Source: Warburgia ugandensis
Taxonomy: Eukaryota > Streptophyta > Magnoliopsida > Canellales > Canellaceae
DNA length: 64,000 bases
Assembly: GCA_035236585.1 (NCBI GenBank)
Contig: CP141139.1
Location: 34,171,217 to 34,235,216, forward strand
Direction: 5' to 3'
Below, one piece after another: positions 11,955 through 24,476 of this stretch. The notes beneath the pieces are model-generated. The model was not told the origin of the DNA. It did not search any database and saw only the letters and a program-made list of their open reading frames with translations. Positions within the stretch are counted from its first letter, which is position 1; each line of letters opens with the position of its first letter. A program made the position numbers and the translations under genes.

Positions 11955-14942
11955 TGTAATGACTCAAAAGTTTTGATATTATTATATCACTTTTACAACC
12001 ACGATCAATCATGATGTTTACCATTTGCCAATCAGTTATAAATTGTTTATTTTAAAATTTAATATATTTTTAATGATATTAATAGATGGTTAGATGTTTA
12101 ATTTCAATTAAAATATAAAACAAAGGAAATTGTGAGAAAAATCAGCATCATTAGATTCTATGCTCAAAATGGAATCCAACGCCTCAAAGAACACTGAAAA
12201 TGAAGTTCGTATGACCCAGTTATGGGCATTTTTGTAATTTAAATTCAAAAAGGAAATAGTTGGAAAATGCAGGGGGTCTTTTTGATAACAACACCCCCTC
12301 CATCATCCCTTACCTTTAGCCAACCCAACAGCACCGCCTCTGCAAGGTAGCACCTAAAAAATGGCTGCACCGCCATTGGGCAGCACTACCTTCGCAGGCT
12401 ATAAAGCTCGCTTCCTCCTCCTCTCCGACCATCCCTTTCTCCTCCTCCTTCCAACTCATCTTCTCTGCGATTTCCAACATTTAGGGTTTGGGTGACACGT
12501 AGAAAAATGCAGAATCTCTACCTCTTCCACCACCCAGGTACCCTCCTTCTCTTCGCTTCTCCTTTCCCTTTTCTTTTCCTTCATTTTCCCTCTCTTCTGG
12601 CCCAAATCCATGCCAGATCTGGCGTTTTTCAGCCAAAAAATACCAGAGAAGATGGGTTCATTCTAGAACCCTTGAATGTGCCCCGCTGGGCGGCCTTAGG
12701 GCATGTGCAGTGTGCGAGCGCGGTCCCGGTTCTATCGGGACGCACGAGCCCCCCGAGAGCTGTAACGCTGGCGCGCCGCGTCGAAGACACCTCAGCGTGA
12801 TGCAGTCCAGAACGCATGCCTTGGCATGTTGTTCAGGCATGCACACGTGTGTGAATGTGGTCTCGGTTTGATTAGGATGCTCATGTGTCTTGGGAACCTT
12901 AACGTGCAGACCCTATTTGGACAAATCTAGTTCGTTCGTTGATTCGCGACACTAAAAATGCAATTAAGGAGACTATATAACTCCGATCGATGATCCGAAA
13001 GAACCGTTGCATTCATATTGATGACGCAGACCTAATGATACTATAAAATTTAGGATCATTGGACTATTTCATGTGACTACATCCTAAAAACCATAAAAAT
13101 CTTATAAATCTACAAGATCAAAGATGATCAATTCTCATAGATTGATCCATTAGGTATGTTAGGAGATCAATATACCTAGATCAAACCTAGATCATATAGA
13201 TCAACCATTAGAAACCCATGACTCAAGAATCTATAACCTATAGTATAAATCTAGTCGTTGATCTGTGGATCTACTTGATGATGTGTGAAGAATAAGAAAT
13301 AATACTTGGATTCTTATGTCTAAATAACATCCAGGACCTTACAAAGGTGATCTAGGGCTCGAATTGAAGAGAAACGCAATCCATGAGATATCGAGGTAGG
13401 TAGTTTGATACTGCTAAGTTTTTAAATGCATTGCCAAACTCTAATTGATTTATTTAATCTTGATGACCATGTTTAGTATGATTTTTGAGATTTGATATTC
13501 TCATAATGAGTATGTAGATTTTCCTTATGATCTTGCATGCAATTGTTAGCGTATTTGACAAATAGTCTTTATATAAGCACTGCATACATGATTTTGCAAC
13601 TAGTTGCAGAAATTGCATGATTTGTGATTATTGAGATTCAGAATATATGCATATTTATATGCATTGCTCGCATGTTTTGAAACTCATTACATAAATTGGA
13701 TGATTTACAAAGATTGAGATTTGGATTATTTATATATGCTTTTTGGGCTATTGAGCCTAGTGGGCACTATGTTGAGAGCTTGTTATGTACGGGATTAGCC
13801 TCCTAGCCTCTACCACAAAAAGTGGATGGTATCGCTGCCAAAATGATATTGTCCCTTCCTCGACTGCTGTGGTAAACAAGGAGGACCATTGGAGGTATTC
13901 ACGGCACCTTTTCGGGGACATATCCATAGTCGCCGTGGAGGGCTATGGTGGGTGGTCTCTAGATACTGGAGACACACCATTCTAGCTGTGTGCTAATTGT
14001 GAGCATAGTTGGCCCTATGATTTCAGTTTTATCGATATGCATATAGCATTGAGATGGTCATAGACAAGTACTCGTGACTAGTTGGTTTGATATGTTTACC
14101 GATTTATTAGCTTGAGTTCCAAGTGGGCAGATCGCCGAATGAGGCAGCTTGTGGTGGGAACAAAACTGAAAGACCATATGCATGATATCTATAGTGATGC
14201 TATCATCTGCTTTGACCCACTACTATTTTAAGAAATTCATAATTATGATTAGTTTATGATTTATTGACTAATTAGCTTGATGATTTTGCTAAGATCTTAG
14301 TACATGGATTGAGTAATCACTATTCTATGGTTTTTGTAAAATTTATATTGTTGATTACTAGATTTCTATAAAAGCTTTCATGATTGAAAATGTGCAAATA
14401 AGCTTATGAATTATGCATAAAAATGTATATTTACACAAAGAGAAATTTCATGATATTTCACATAGAAAGCCTCTTTTGAAACCATGTATGATGCATGCCG
14501 TGTTTTCAAAATAGTAGTATTAGATCTCCTACTGAGCATGAGGAATACTCACCCAAATATATTATTTTTATAGATTAGCTCCATACAGGATTAGAAAAAG
14601 CATCAGAAAATGTTAGTACTCTGATCAAGTGAACGAAGAGAAGACAAGTATAAATGTAAGTATATGATCTACTCTTTGGACATGTATATGTAATTACTAC
14701 AGTTAGACTACGAGCTGTGACTGGATAGACTTGGGAAGATATTTATGATTATCGTAATTTTCAAAACTACTTCATTCGTTTTGAAAGCGAATGATACTCA
14801 GGGTTTTCAAAATGAATTTAAAATAAAAGCTTTTTCCACTGCATTGCATTGTTTTTATAAAATTATTTTCAAATAGGGATCGATCCTGCCCTAGGAATTA
14901 GTTTTGCATTTAAAAATGCATGTGAAAATCCAGGTCGTCACA
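11955..14942 (+). mobile_element. Solo LTR, 2,988 bp, gypsy-type
   Basis: The unit begins TGTAATGACTCAAAAG and ends CCAGGTCGTCACA. The tips form an imperfect inverted repeat (TGTAATGAC/TGTGACGAC). A perfect 5-bp duplication ACATT flanks it (11950-11954 and 14943-14947). No internal domain or second LTR is present, so it is best explained as a solo LTR left by recombination. A TATA-like box (TATAAAG, 12400) lies 446 bp in, followed by a CT-rich transcript-start-like zone and a good splice donor GAG|GTAGGTAG near 13397; these suggest + orientation. Its length fits long-LTR chromoviruses (Tekay/Del), but without coding sequence the lineage is inference. The 102-codon open frame at 12492-12800 lies within the LTR and has no recognisable domain. 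Confidence 0.82.
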
Positions 14943-14947
14943 ACATT

Positions 14948-15444
14948 TGAACTTGATTCATTGTGAAATTGACAAGTTTGAAATATTTACACCAAGAAAA
15001 ACTTGTAGTGTAGAAGATATGTTCTTCTTTGTAGGAATCTTGTTCAATGTTTAGAACTCAAGTTTGAAATTATATCTGATGATTTTAGCTTTGAAATGAA
15101 AACAGAATCATTCAAGTTTGATGTGTTCAACTTTTCATTTTTTCATTGTAAGTTATAGCTACAAAATACATATTTCAGTAGACTACAAATTGCCGCCTTT
15201 TTTAAAAGTTACTCTTGAATTAGTCAGCATTCCTTCAAACAATAAAACATATAATGTTTATATGCAATCTCAAATCTATCCAGAGCTCCTAGAACATATG
15301 ACATGCTCTAAGACATTAAAATCATGTGAGCACAACTCTACTGGCAAATGAGTCCAGTCAAGTAATAGAAAGTCTGAAAAATCTTAGGAAAGACATGTTA
15401 AAACTGAAGAAAATTTCTCACTTGAAAACTATATAGGGGTTTAG
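14948..15444. other. Intergenic, nothing recognised
   Basis: Between the solo LTR and a fold-back element. A 77-codon open frame at 15118-15351 shows no domain, and I do not accept it as a gene. Confidence 0.45.
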
Positions 15445-15680
15445 TGGTGTTTGAGATTAGATGGTCTGAGGTGATATGAGATGAAATAGCATTTCCTCAT
15501 CTAACTTTTAGTCATGCTTGAGATGAGTTAAGATGAAATCATCTCAAATTAGTTCATAGTTAAATAGAATTAATCATCTCACATCATCTTGTGCTAAATT
15601 TGGTCATCTCAAGTCAACTCAAGCTAGATCTCATCTCATCTCACATCAGCTCAATTCATCTTAAGTACCAACTAACACCA
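15445..15680. mobile_element. Fold-back MITE-like element
   Basis: The tips TGGTGTT and AACACCA are inverted. The arms, rich in GAGATGA on the left and TCATCTC on the right, can pair over roughly 60 bp with mismatches and gaps. No coding capacity. I could not find a convincing target-site duplication, so the superfamily is open; a hAT-type origin would need 8-bp duplications. The sequence at 23098-23213 belongs to the same family. Confidence 0.55.
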
Positions 15681-16242
15681 TATTAAATATTATAGCTAGC
15701 TTTTAATGTTGCCACTGGTGTAGGTAACTTCCCTAAATAATAAGTTTGTGCTCTAGTCTCAAAGATGGCTTGACAAACCATTACTGGCCAATGATGGAAA
15801 TAGGGCAGGGAGGAGTGGCTCTTTGCCACCAGTGGCCTTGCTTGGCCTCGCCCTGCACAGCCCAGCCTTAGATTAGATGCAATTATGGAATTGACCGTGT
15901 ACCATATTTTTAAAATATGAAATAACAGAGCATTCTTTTTATGTAAAAGGGACAATCCGTTTTACCTATGCATATCATAATCAAATAGTGATATACATTG
16001 TAGTCATAAAAGTAAACCACGTTGGACGGGTCGAGTTTCTTTGAGTTTTGCTCCAACCCGTCCCTGGTCACGTTTTTACTGCCAGACACAAATGGGAGTA
16101 GGGCCCCAGTAAAGCCTACCTGATTAATATCCTTAATCTTGGCTCTTAATTTCCCAACCATTCGGCTTTTTTTTACGATGGAGTCAACTCGGTTGAGTTT
16201 TCAGTTAATGAATTTTATAACCTATATTTAGCAGTTTTGAAA
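15681..16242. other. Intergenic, nothing recognised
   Basis: Two minus-strand open frames of 83 and 90 codons lie here, without recognisable domains. No other feature seen. Confidence 0.4.
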
Positions 16243-16400
16243 GGGAGCCTTGGCGCAACGGTAGAGTGGTCATCCTATGATCTTAAAGTTATGGGTTCAA
16301 GGTATGAAAACAGCCTCTTGCAAGATGCAATGCAAGACTGTATACTATTGATCCTTGTAGTCCGTCCATTCTCCAGAGCCCGCCTGGGCTAGCCTTTTAT
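16243..16400 (+). mobile_element. tRNA-derived SINE
   Basis: The head GGGAGCCTTGGCGCAACGG carries an A-box-like TGGCGCAACGG, followed about 40 bp later by a B-box-like GGGTTCAAGG. The body continues ACAGCCTCTTGCAAGATGCA and GTCCGTCCATTCTCCAGAGCC. The layout matches a widespread plant SINE with a GAGCC-TTGGCGCAA head and an AGCCTCTTGCA body. Pol III internal promoter boxes are thus present; activity is unknown. The copy at 54449-54623 is on the other strand. Confidence 0.7.
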
Positions 16401-16487
16401 TTAGCTCACTTTTCCAAATCCATCTATTAGTAGAGGAGGAAGCAACATGGTTCATTTCCAATATTTTAGGCGGAAATAGGCCCCCCA

Positions 16488-16513
16488 ACAATTGGTGCCG
16501 TGTTTATGCAGGG
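16488..16513 (+). other. LTR end / primer-binding-site-like remnant
   Basis: CCCAACAATTGGTGCCGTGT followed by TTATGCAGGGAC resembles the LTR-CA end plus ATTGGTGCCGTNTGTGGGGA primer site of Tat/Ogre-type gypsy elements. No LTR boundary or gag could be traced on either side, so this is at most a decayed remnant. Confidence 0.35.
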
Positions 16514-19500
16514 ACTGCCTCTGTCTGCCCAAGTTGTTGCACTATAACCTAACCCAATTATCTACATCACAGTCTAAAGAGCGACTAGCCAAAGTCAAGG
16601 CTGAGGTCTAATCCACGCTACTTGACGCCAAGCTTCAATCAGGACCCAATACAACTCCGGAATGAGCCAAGGTTGAGCCCACACTACTAGTAGGAATGAC
16701 AAGGCACGGACAAAAGATACAATGGATAGCAATCTAATCCCCCTACTACTGGGAACCTGAAAAATAAATTTAAAATTGTTTAAGCGTTGATAAGAAGCCC
16801 TAAAACCATTCTCTGTTTTGTCTAAGTTGAAAGATTTCATCCCTGGTTTAGGCAGCCATTAGTCGCGGGCAACATCAACATGCCTGGATTATTTTATCCA
16901 TGTTCTGTTATCCCATACCTCTATCAGTTTTATCGAGTTTAAGGTTTCTTTAAGGAAAGGGCGGGTCCTGCATTGACTCTTTGCATGTTAACTCCACGCT
17001 ATCTGCTGTATTATAAATCAGTCGCTATTGCCAAAAGACCACGTTATCTACCTCTTCTCTTGGCTTGTTGTTTCTAAGTAATGATCGCGTCTTGGAGGCC
17101 AACGTAAAGGGGCTGTTTGGTATAGGAGTAGCTATCATGAATGAAGCTCTTTCATGGATTATTATATCTAACATATATTAAGTTAATGATATTTTTCTTT
17201 GAGCACTTGAACCCTAGTTTTCTTTGAAGCACATAGTTATATTTTATTAGTGAAATTATTTTATTTTATCTTATGTTATTAGTTGGATGAATGCGCCTTA
17301 GAAGGTTTTGCTTCTTTAACTCTTTCTATTTATCTTCTTGTAATTTTATTGATTCTTATATTACAATCTTATCCTACTATTTGAATAAGTGGATCTCCTA
17401 AAAGTCATTTAAGCTCTCTTATTTTTCCTCTAAACTGGCTTCTTCTTCTTTTTTTTTTGTATATTTTGTTACGACTTCCAAAAGGTTCTCTCTCTCTCTC
17501 TCTCTCTACAAGTAATTTGATAGTCCTGCACCTGTTTTGACTATATGCAGGCATAAAGAAAAGTAACTTTAACTTGAACTAGATGGTCTACTACCAAAAA
17601 TCACTTCTAATTCATATATCTAAAGGTTCATTCTTGGGCCACTTTGTTGTAAAATGACGGTGTAAAACAGAAAAAGCTCTCGTCTTAAAAACCACCACAA
17701 AAATGGCCCTAGAAAGCATACCTTGATGTATGGGTTAGGCCTTCTAGTTTAGATTGACCTGAATGAATGGTTTGGATCCTCGAGAAAGTACAAAAATGCT
17801 TTCATGAGTTCATAACTCTTTGATTTATTTATTCTTATCTATATAAATCACAGTTGTAATCTTATCACTAGTTATGGATAAAATACCAACCCGATAAAAT
17901 ACTAACCCCTTAAACTAGCCATAGTCCTTGAAGGTATGCTTTACCATAATATACTTTTATGGTCCTAGGTTAGATTTAATTTATTTGGGTTATTAGAAAG
18001 TTTTGAGCTTTAGTAAGATCCATTAATGCATATCATCAAATGGGATTCATGTGAGTGCATTAGGATTTTCAAGGAGACAAAAAATATGATCAATTCTTGC
18101 ATGTCACTTTTCTTTCCACACACATGTATATGAGAAGAGGTAATTTTAACAAGGAGTTGCAGGTGTAAAGTGCAAGTGACATGTAATTAATTGGAAAAAA
18201 GTTTTTATTACTATTTTCTCTAACTTTTTTTGTTTTTTGCATTTTATCAGCCAATCAAATGTCACCTGCTCCTTGCACCTATATGAAACAACTGAAATTA
18301 ATAGATAGAGATAGAGATACACGCGCGTGCACACAAACACACACACACACACAGATGGTTTCTTTTAGAAGTCATAATAAAAGAAGTCCAAGCTTTTGGG
18401 TGATCCAAACCATTGGAAATGCCTTTCTATATATGCACGAGTCCCTGTGGGTGTGCATGCTTAGTGTGAGAAGAAGTCCAAGCCCAAATTTTCATGTAAG
18501 ATAAAAACTTTGTTCTACAGAACTAAGTCATTTATTATGTTTAGGGTGGCTTCAAGAGGCTAGAGATCAAATTTCATGTTCATTGGATGCTTTTAGCCCA
18601 TGTTTTCATGAGTTGAAAATAGAGACCATTCATTTTTTTTTTTTTTTTTTTTTCATTTTTTCAAAGGCCCAAACAAGTAGTTAGTATCATTCAAATGCAT
18701 TGATTTCTATTGAATTACCTACTTTTAGTATAGAAAACATGCTAAAATGGATAAGATCTAATAAAAACATCATGTATAAAAAATAAGGGTATGGAATTCT
18801 TCTATAGCTCAAGAGCGTGTATGCCCACAGTGACTCTTCTATACATGAGTGATAGGCGCACATGCTTTTGGTAGGAGAAGAGGTAATTGCCCTTTTTTTC
18901 AAGGATAGTAAAGTTTTTTCTTGTAGATCTAAGCAATTCATTATATTTGAAATTACTTAGGCTAGGGATCAACTTTTATATTCCTTGGATGCTTTTAGCC
19001 TATTTTTTCATAATAGAAATATTAACTATCTATTTTTATTAAAATGTTTAAGAATTGTATCAACGATCAATTTTTATTAAATTTCTTATTTTTGTGACAA
19101 ATAACATATGGAAAGGCTTAGATCTACAAAATAAATTCATCATACATGAAAATTAGTGTGTATATAAAGGGTGATATATATATATATATATATCACTTGA
19201 ATTAATGTTTTATCAGACCAATAAATAAAAGGCCATCCACTGCATTGTACTGAGCAAATATAATTATAATGATAATCTTTTACGTTCGTATAAATATGAT
19301 TTTTGAGCAGATAGATATCTGAAATCAAACAGATCAGATGTCAGGTGGATCAATCACAAGTGGGCCCTCACGTAAAAGTGGGATTGCATTCTGGTCTACT
19401 TCCTCAAGAGACTAGACCTAAGCGAATGCCAGTACGCGGTGGGTCCAAGTTTTCTTTTTTATCCAAACCATTCATCTAATGGGGCCCATCCTACATATCT

Positions 19501-22500
19501 TGCGCATCAAAGGCTCCCAATCCTCTGATTTGTCAATATTCTTATTATCAGGTTATCCGTTGAATTTTCTAAGCCATCTATTTTGTCATAGACCATCTGG
19601 TTGGATTAAAGAAAATTTTGAGATGCCACTCAATTGGATCAATGGTTTGGCATTATGAAACATATGGGCCCGAGTTGTAATTTTCAGTTTGGAATATTTC
19701 CATACCGTTACCATGAAACAAACAAAAATAAAGATGGTCAATAATGAGACATTTTTATTGGTGCCCTACGCCCATAAGTTGAAGAGATAGGTACAAACTA
19801 CAGCTATCCAATCAGGAGGACCATCCATAAGCCAGAAATGTCCCTGAATGTGTCCTCATTCAAATTATTACTTGATTGATCTCCACTTGAAAGATGACTG
19901 GAAATGTAGATTTTGACTTTATGAAGCAGATAAAGAATAGATTGGACCAACCTCCCACGATCATAACGGTTAATCAACCAGTTCAGGCTGCGACTGGGCT
20001 GTTGTCAACCAGCAGATCTCCCCCATTTGACGTCCCCAAACACCTCCGATCAAAATGATTTATGAAGATTTTGACGATGAATCTAGACCAATAATGTGTC
20101 TTAATCTGGGTTTGAATTTTCATGCATGGCTCATTCATGAGAGTTGTTATACGGTGGGGCCAGGTATTTTCAATTTGAAAAATGTGAGTGGGCTGAGGTA
20201 CAAATAGGGCCATTCTCTTCCAATGATTCCAAGCGTCCATATCATAGGCCGTGCCATGGATGAGGACTAAACCAAAACTAGAACACATTTAGTGGCCTTT
20301 AAATGTCCAGTTTTTTTTTTTTCTTTCCAATAAAAGGGCGAACAATCTGCCTTTTATTTTTTTGAACACAATGGTCTATTATCGAGGGCTTATAATCATC
20401 AAACGGTGGAGAACTTACGGATAAATACACCTAACAGATGAATGGTTTGGACTCTGGAACACTGAATGAAACAAAGGATGGGAGAAATTAAAATTCAGGG
20501 CCCACAAATTTTAAAGAAGTCGGCCCCACTTACTGGCATACACTGGTTTCGACGAAAGTGAAGATGTGGGCCCAAAACTGTACGGCTTCGATTATATCCA
20601 TTCATTCGGGGCTTGTTTGGAGATTTTCAAGGAGGAGAATGTAAGAGCCGATGTGGTGGAGATGGAAGGGGATGTGCCATTGTATTACGTGGTGCGTAGG
20701 CATACGTGCGCTGGTATGGTGTGGGTTTCAACAACTTGCATAAGGGTTGGCAGTTAATGAGAGTTAAACACAGACGAAGGTAGCGCAGTGGGTTCTGCCC
20801 GGCCCACTTCAATGCGAGACAAGGACAAGGATAAGCGGCTGCGATCACTGACGTCACCGCCTTAATCATCAGAAACAAAACTGTAGTGGGCCCAGTCCTA
20901 GCCCCAGTTCGATAGACAAACTGCAGGGGCCCACTCCAGCTTCGTGTTACACGCCTTCTTCTCGTACTAAAAGAGTGTCTCGCACTGTGGGGGCCTGGGT
21001 GGGGAAGAAGACATGGGCCTGGAATTCTAGTGCCCGAGCACCAACCAGAATCTTTTGCGCTCCTAATTGCTGACGAGCCTGACATTTTAGCAGCCCGACA
21101 GATTGCTGTTCGGGACTGTCACGTGATTTTTTCCCCTTCTTTTCGGGAAAAGGAGTAAAAGAATAAAATAATCTTAATTTCAACCAAACTGCCAATCCGA
21201 CTCTGTGTCACATGCTTCCATGGGATTCTTTCACTTGAAAATTTTTCACTTATTTAAGGTATTTTGGTCTTCCATTCTCAGTTCCTCTAGCTGTTCTTCA
21301 TTTATTTGATGTAATTAAATACTGCCCAATCATTTTTTTTTCGTTTATTTTCAACCATAATGATATCTATATTATGTGTTTTTCCTCTCCTTCAAATTTT
21401 TTTTTTCTTTTAATGTGGGTGTGAGTTGACTCCCCACTAATTAATGACTAAACTACAGGTGGGGGCCACTTTCCTACTGATCCTAACTATTCTGCAAATA
21501 TTGTCTCTTCTTGATCATCCTAGAATTTATTCTTCTAAGGTGTAAAGCAAATGGAATAGGATTAGGGATCTTAAGCAATCGTGTGGTCAGGATTATCTAA
21601 TCCATGTCTAGTTTATGAGAAACTACCAAGCCTAATGGCTGCATTCATGCACACCACTTTGTTGCACTTTTGTATCCTATATGCCAATATATAAGGTTAA
21701 TTCCTTTTTGTTTAATTTCCTTAAAAGTGAAAGATGTATGTTCTTGATGAAATGTGAAAATTCTACTTATAATCATGTTATTAAACACCAAAATCATTCT
21801 GGGTAAAGAAATCATCACCGTCAGACATTGCTTTCATTTTTACCATATTTTTGAGGATATATACTATGAAAAAATGCATTTAAATTCTTTCAGTCCCCAT
21901 GAATTAAATGGATGGACCCCATCATAGTACAGGACGGTTGCAATTATAATATTTACTAACTATAGCTATGTTTTTAATATATCATGGCCCCGATGTAACT
22001 GATAATCTAGATGTTGCTACGTAAATCTTATTTATTACAAATAAGACATCAAAAGAAGATTTTTGAAAGTATACTAGTATTACCAGGGGAATTGTAGGCA
22101 ACAGAATTACAACTGGACCTAGCGGTTTGACAAGATCTAGATTAGGTTCTGTGATGGAGAGATCGTAGCCGTAAAACCATAACAAATATACACCTGGAGT
22201 TAAGATCTGCGTTCCAAATCAAAAGTTGGTCAAGGAAATCAACGTCGTCAGAGATTAATGTACAATCTGAAGGAGTACTCTCAGTAGCTGGTCTCATTTA
22301 ATTCCCATGTTTTGCAACTTGCAGCTGCTCCGATTGGCAGATAATTTTGGTTTAATCACTTAGGCCTGCTGATGTTGTCATACGGAAAACAACAGCAGAT
22401 GGGCCCACCCACCTTATCTACCGTACAGATGAGTATGTACCTGGTGATCGATTAGTAAATGGCAATCTTACCGATCTTTCAAGACACATCCAAAGGCTGA

Positions 22501-23090
22501 GATGATCTGACAAATGAAATTCTCGGTAACGGTCGAGCCGTGGTTTGGCACCAGTACAAGTCGCAAGTACCTGAGAGCGTCCAGGTCGCTGGATCCGTCC
22601 GTTTTCCCCAGAGCATTACTTCAGATTTTGTTCGTACAGGGGCTGCTGTTTTACGAGTTTACCTCCAGTGAAAAATAGAAAATAAATTAGATATAATTAA
22701 ATAAAGTAGAGAGACGGCAGAAAAAGAGAGAAAGGGGGAAGTAAATCTGGTACGTCCGTGGTGGTTGGATTACGCGATGCTTTATGGTGCATACGAGAGT
22801 AAGGACAAAAGACGCGAAGGAGCAGAGCGTGCGCAGTACGCACAGATGCGCGTCGCGTTAATCTCCATCCATTCCTGGCTTTCCTTCGCTCGGTAATAAA
22901 CCAAAACAAAGCGAAAGAGGAAGCACGCAAGGAGACAAGTACGAAAATGCCCAGGCCAGCCTGTTAAGGTACGCAGGATGCTTATTGTTGGATTGAGAAG
23001 AAGAGCGAAGATGACGTGAGGCAAACCGTGGGTGCATGTAAATCAGAACTATATGGTGTCTGCGCGTTTAACATATTTGTTATTAATCCA
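16514..23090. other. Long intergenic stretch with scattered microsatellites
   Basis: No supported gene. Microsatellites: (CT)n 17487-17507, (CA)n 18336-18353, poly-T about 18633-18654, (AT)n 19174-19192. 19330-20560 and 22330-22620 are richer in GC and full of phrases such as GTGGGCCC and ATCCAAACCATTCATC that look like a dispersed repeat family of this genome, but I could not define ends. 18470 and 18790 carry two loosely similar segments (GCACGAGTCCCTGTGGGTGT against GCCCACAGTGACTC, inverted). Open frames of up to 152 codons in 20627-21195 have no recognisable domain. Confidence 0.45.
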
Positions 23091-23097
23091 AACCGTT

Positions 23098-23213
23098 GAT
23101 CGAGTGAGATGGAGTGAGCTGACTTGAGATGAAATGGGCCATCTCACTGTTGGTGGTGTTTGATGATGGATTTGGGGTCATCTCAACTCAGCTCAAGTCC
23201 ATCTCAAGCACCA
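23098..23213. mobile_element. Fold-back MITE-like fragment
   Basis: The left arm GAGTGAGATGGAGTGAGC pairs with a right arm ending CATCTCAAGCACCA. An inner pair TGGTGTTTGA (23155) and TCAAGCACCA (ending 23213) matches 9 of 10 bases. It shares the GAGATGA/TCATCTC composition and TGGTGTT tips with 15445-15680. It lies about 1.3 kb upstream of the BEL1-like start codon, in promoter-proximal DNA. Confidence 0.5.
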
Positions 23214-23574
23214 CTTCTAGTTTCATACATCTTTTGCATCAAGGTAATACGGGGGAGAAGATGTTTGGTGGAGTACGGGTGAATCGTTGATTTTACACGC
23301 GCAGAGTCCATGCAAAGGGTGTAGAAAAATGAAATGGCAGAGGTAGGAGGGTAAACGGCGGAGAAGGCGTGAGAGGACCACCACCTAAAAGGGGAAAAGA
23401 GGAAAGGAAAAGCAGATGCGGTCCCATGTAGAGGAAAGGAGGGGAAGTTGGGCCCGGATTAATACCTCGTTTAATTGGAATTAGTTGGAAAATGGGGACC
23501 AGCCTTCCATCGGTCGGCGCCAGCTCCTATTTTCGGAACATTTTCCAGGCGCATCTATTCCCCCACACCCCATC

Positions 23575-23575
<1 letters not shown>

Positions 23576-23617
<42 letters not shown>
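23576..23617. repeat. (CA)n microsatellite upstream of the BEL1-like gene
   Basis: About 21 CA units in the presumed promoter or leader, 860 bp before the start codon. Confidence 0.95.
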
Positions 23618-23622
<5 letters not shown>

Positions 23623-24476
23623 CTGCACCACTTCATTTCAGAACTCAGAGCAGAAACCATCTGAACAAAATTCAGAAAGAAAATTTTCAGTCCAGCGACC
23701 GAATTGGAATTCGTGCTTCTCAATCACCTCCTTTTCTTCCCACTTTTTTATCTGTTCATGGGATTATAACTTAGAGAGAGAGATATATATCAAGTCACAG
23801 AGATAGGGAGAAGGAGGGAAAGCTGAGTTGGGCTCTCCATGGTTCATGAAGGAGAAGCAAGCCATGCGTTGGTGGCTGGAAGTTTGTTACAGGCAAAGAA
23901 CGACGGTCCCCTGCTCTGCTTGGTTTCTCTCGCTAGTGGGTACTTTGAAAATTAAAGCAGGGGAAGATGATTTGATTTTTCACATCTTCTTTTACTAGTT
24001 TCTTCTGTTTTCGATCTGGGTTCCTTTTAGATATTGACTGTATTGGGGAAATCAAATCATGGTCATCATCGCACAGCTGCTATTTCTGATAAAAGATTAG
24101 ACGATGACGGCGATGATGATGATGATGTTACTAGGTTGGTTTTCACGGCACACCATGTTCAGTTATTAGGAGAGTGCTTGTCCTTCTTTCTTCTCCAGTT
24201 CTAGCCAACGGTTGAGATAGCGGGATATCCGTTCTTCTAAAACTGGTAAGCCTTCTTCATAGCTACACATGTATATAGCAGCCACTATCCCTCAGACAAA
24301 CCCTCCTTTATGCTGAAAAGTCTTTTCCTTGTGCAGCTTGTCTCCTTTGTTTCCTCGTTAATTTCCACTGTTTGGGTTCTGTTTTGAATTATGGCTTCTT
24401 TTTAGCTTTTGAGTTTGGGAGATGGGATCCTCAAAGAATTTCATTTTTGCAGAATCATCCGTAGGGACTTTCTTCT
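23618..24476 (+). promoter_or_regulatory. Probable 5' leader of the BEL1-like gene, with uORF and 5' UTR intron
   Basis: An upstream ORF runs from ATG 23839 to TAA 23955 (38 codons, MVHEGEASHALVAGS...). A good donor ACTG|GTAAG at 24246 and acceptor TTTTTGCAG at 24452 define a likely 207-bp 5' UTR intron. A second candidate acceptor (CTTCTCCAG) ends near 24198. The in-frame stop TAG at 24462-24464 fixes the main start at 24477. The transcription start is not identifiable; no clear TATA box was seen. If the uORF is in the mature mRNA it could lower translation of the main frame, but this is inference. Confidence 0.5.

Noticed and set aside
12492..12817. 102-codon + frame and two minus frames in a GC-richer island
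   Set aside because: Inside the solo LTR, downstream of its TATA box. Overlapping frames on both strands are open because of composition; no homology recognised.
23475..23806. Overlapping open frames with Thr-His repeats
   Set aside because: Produced by the (CA)n microsatellite in three frames; no domain.
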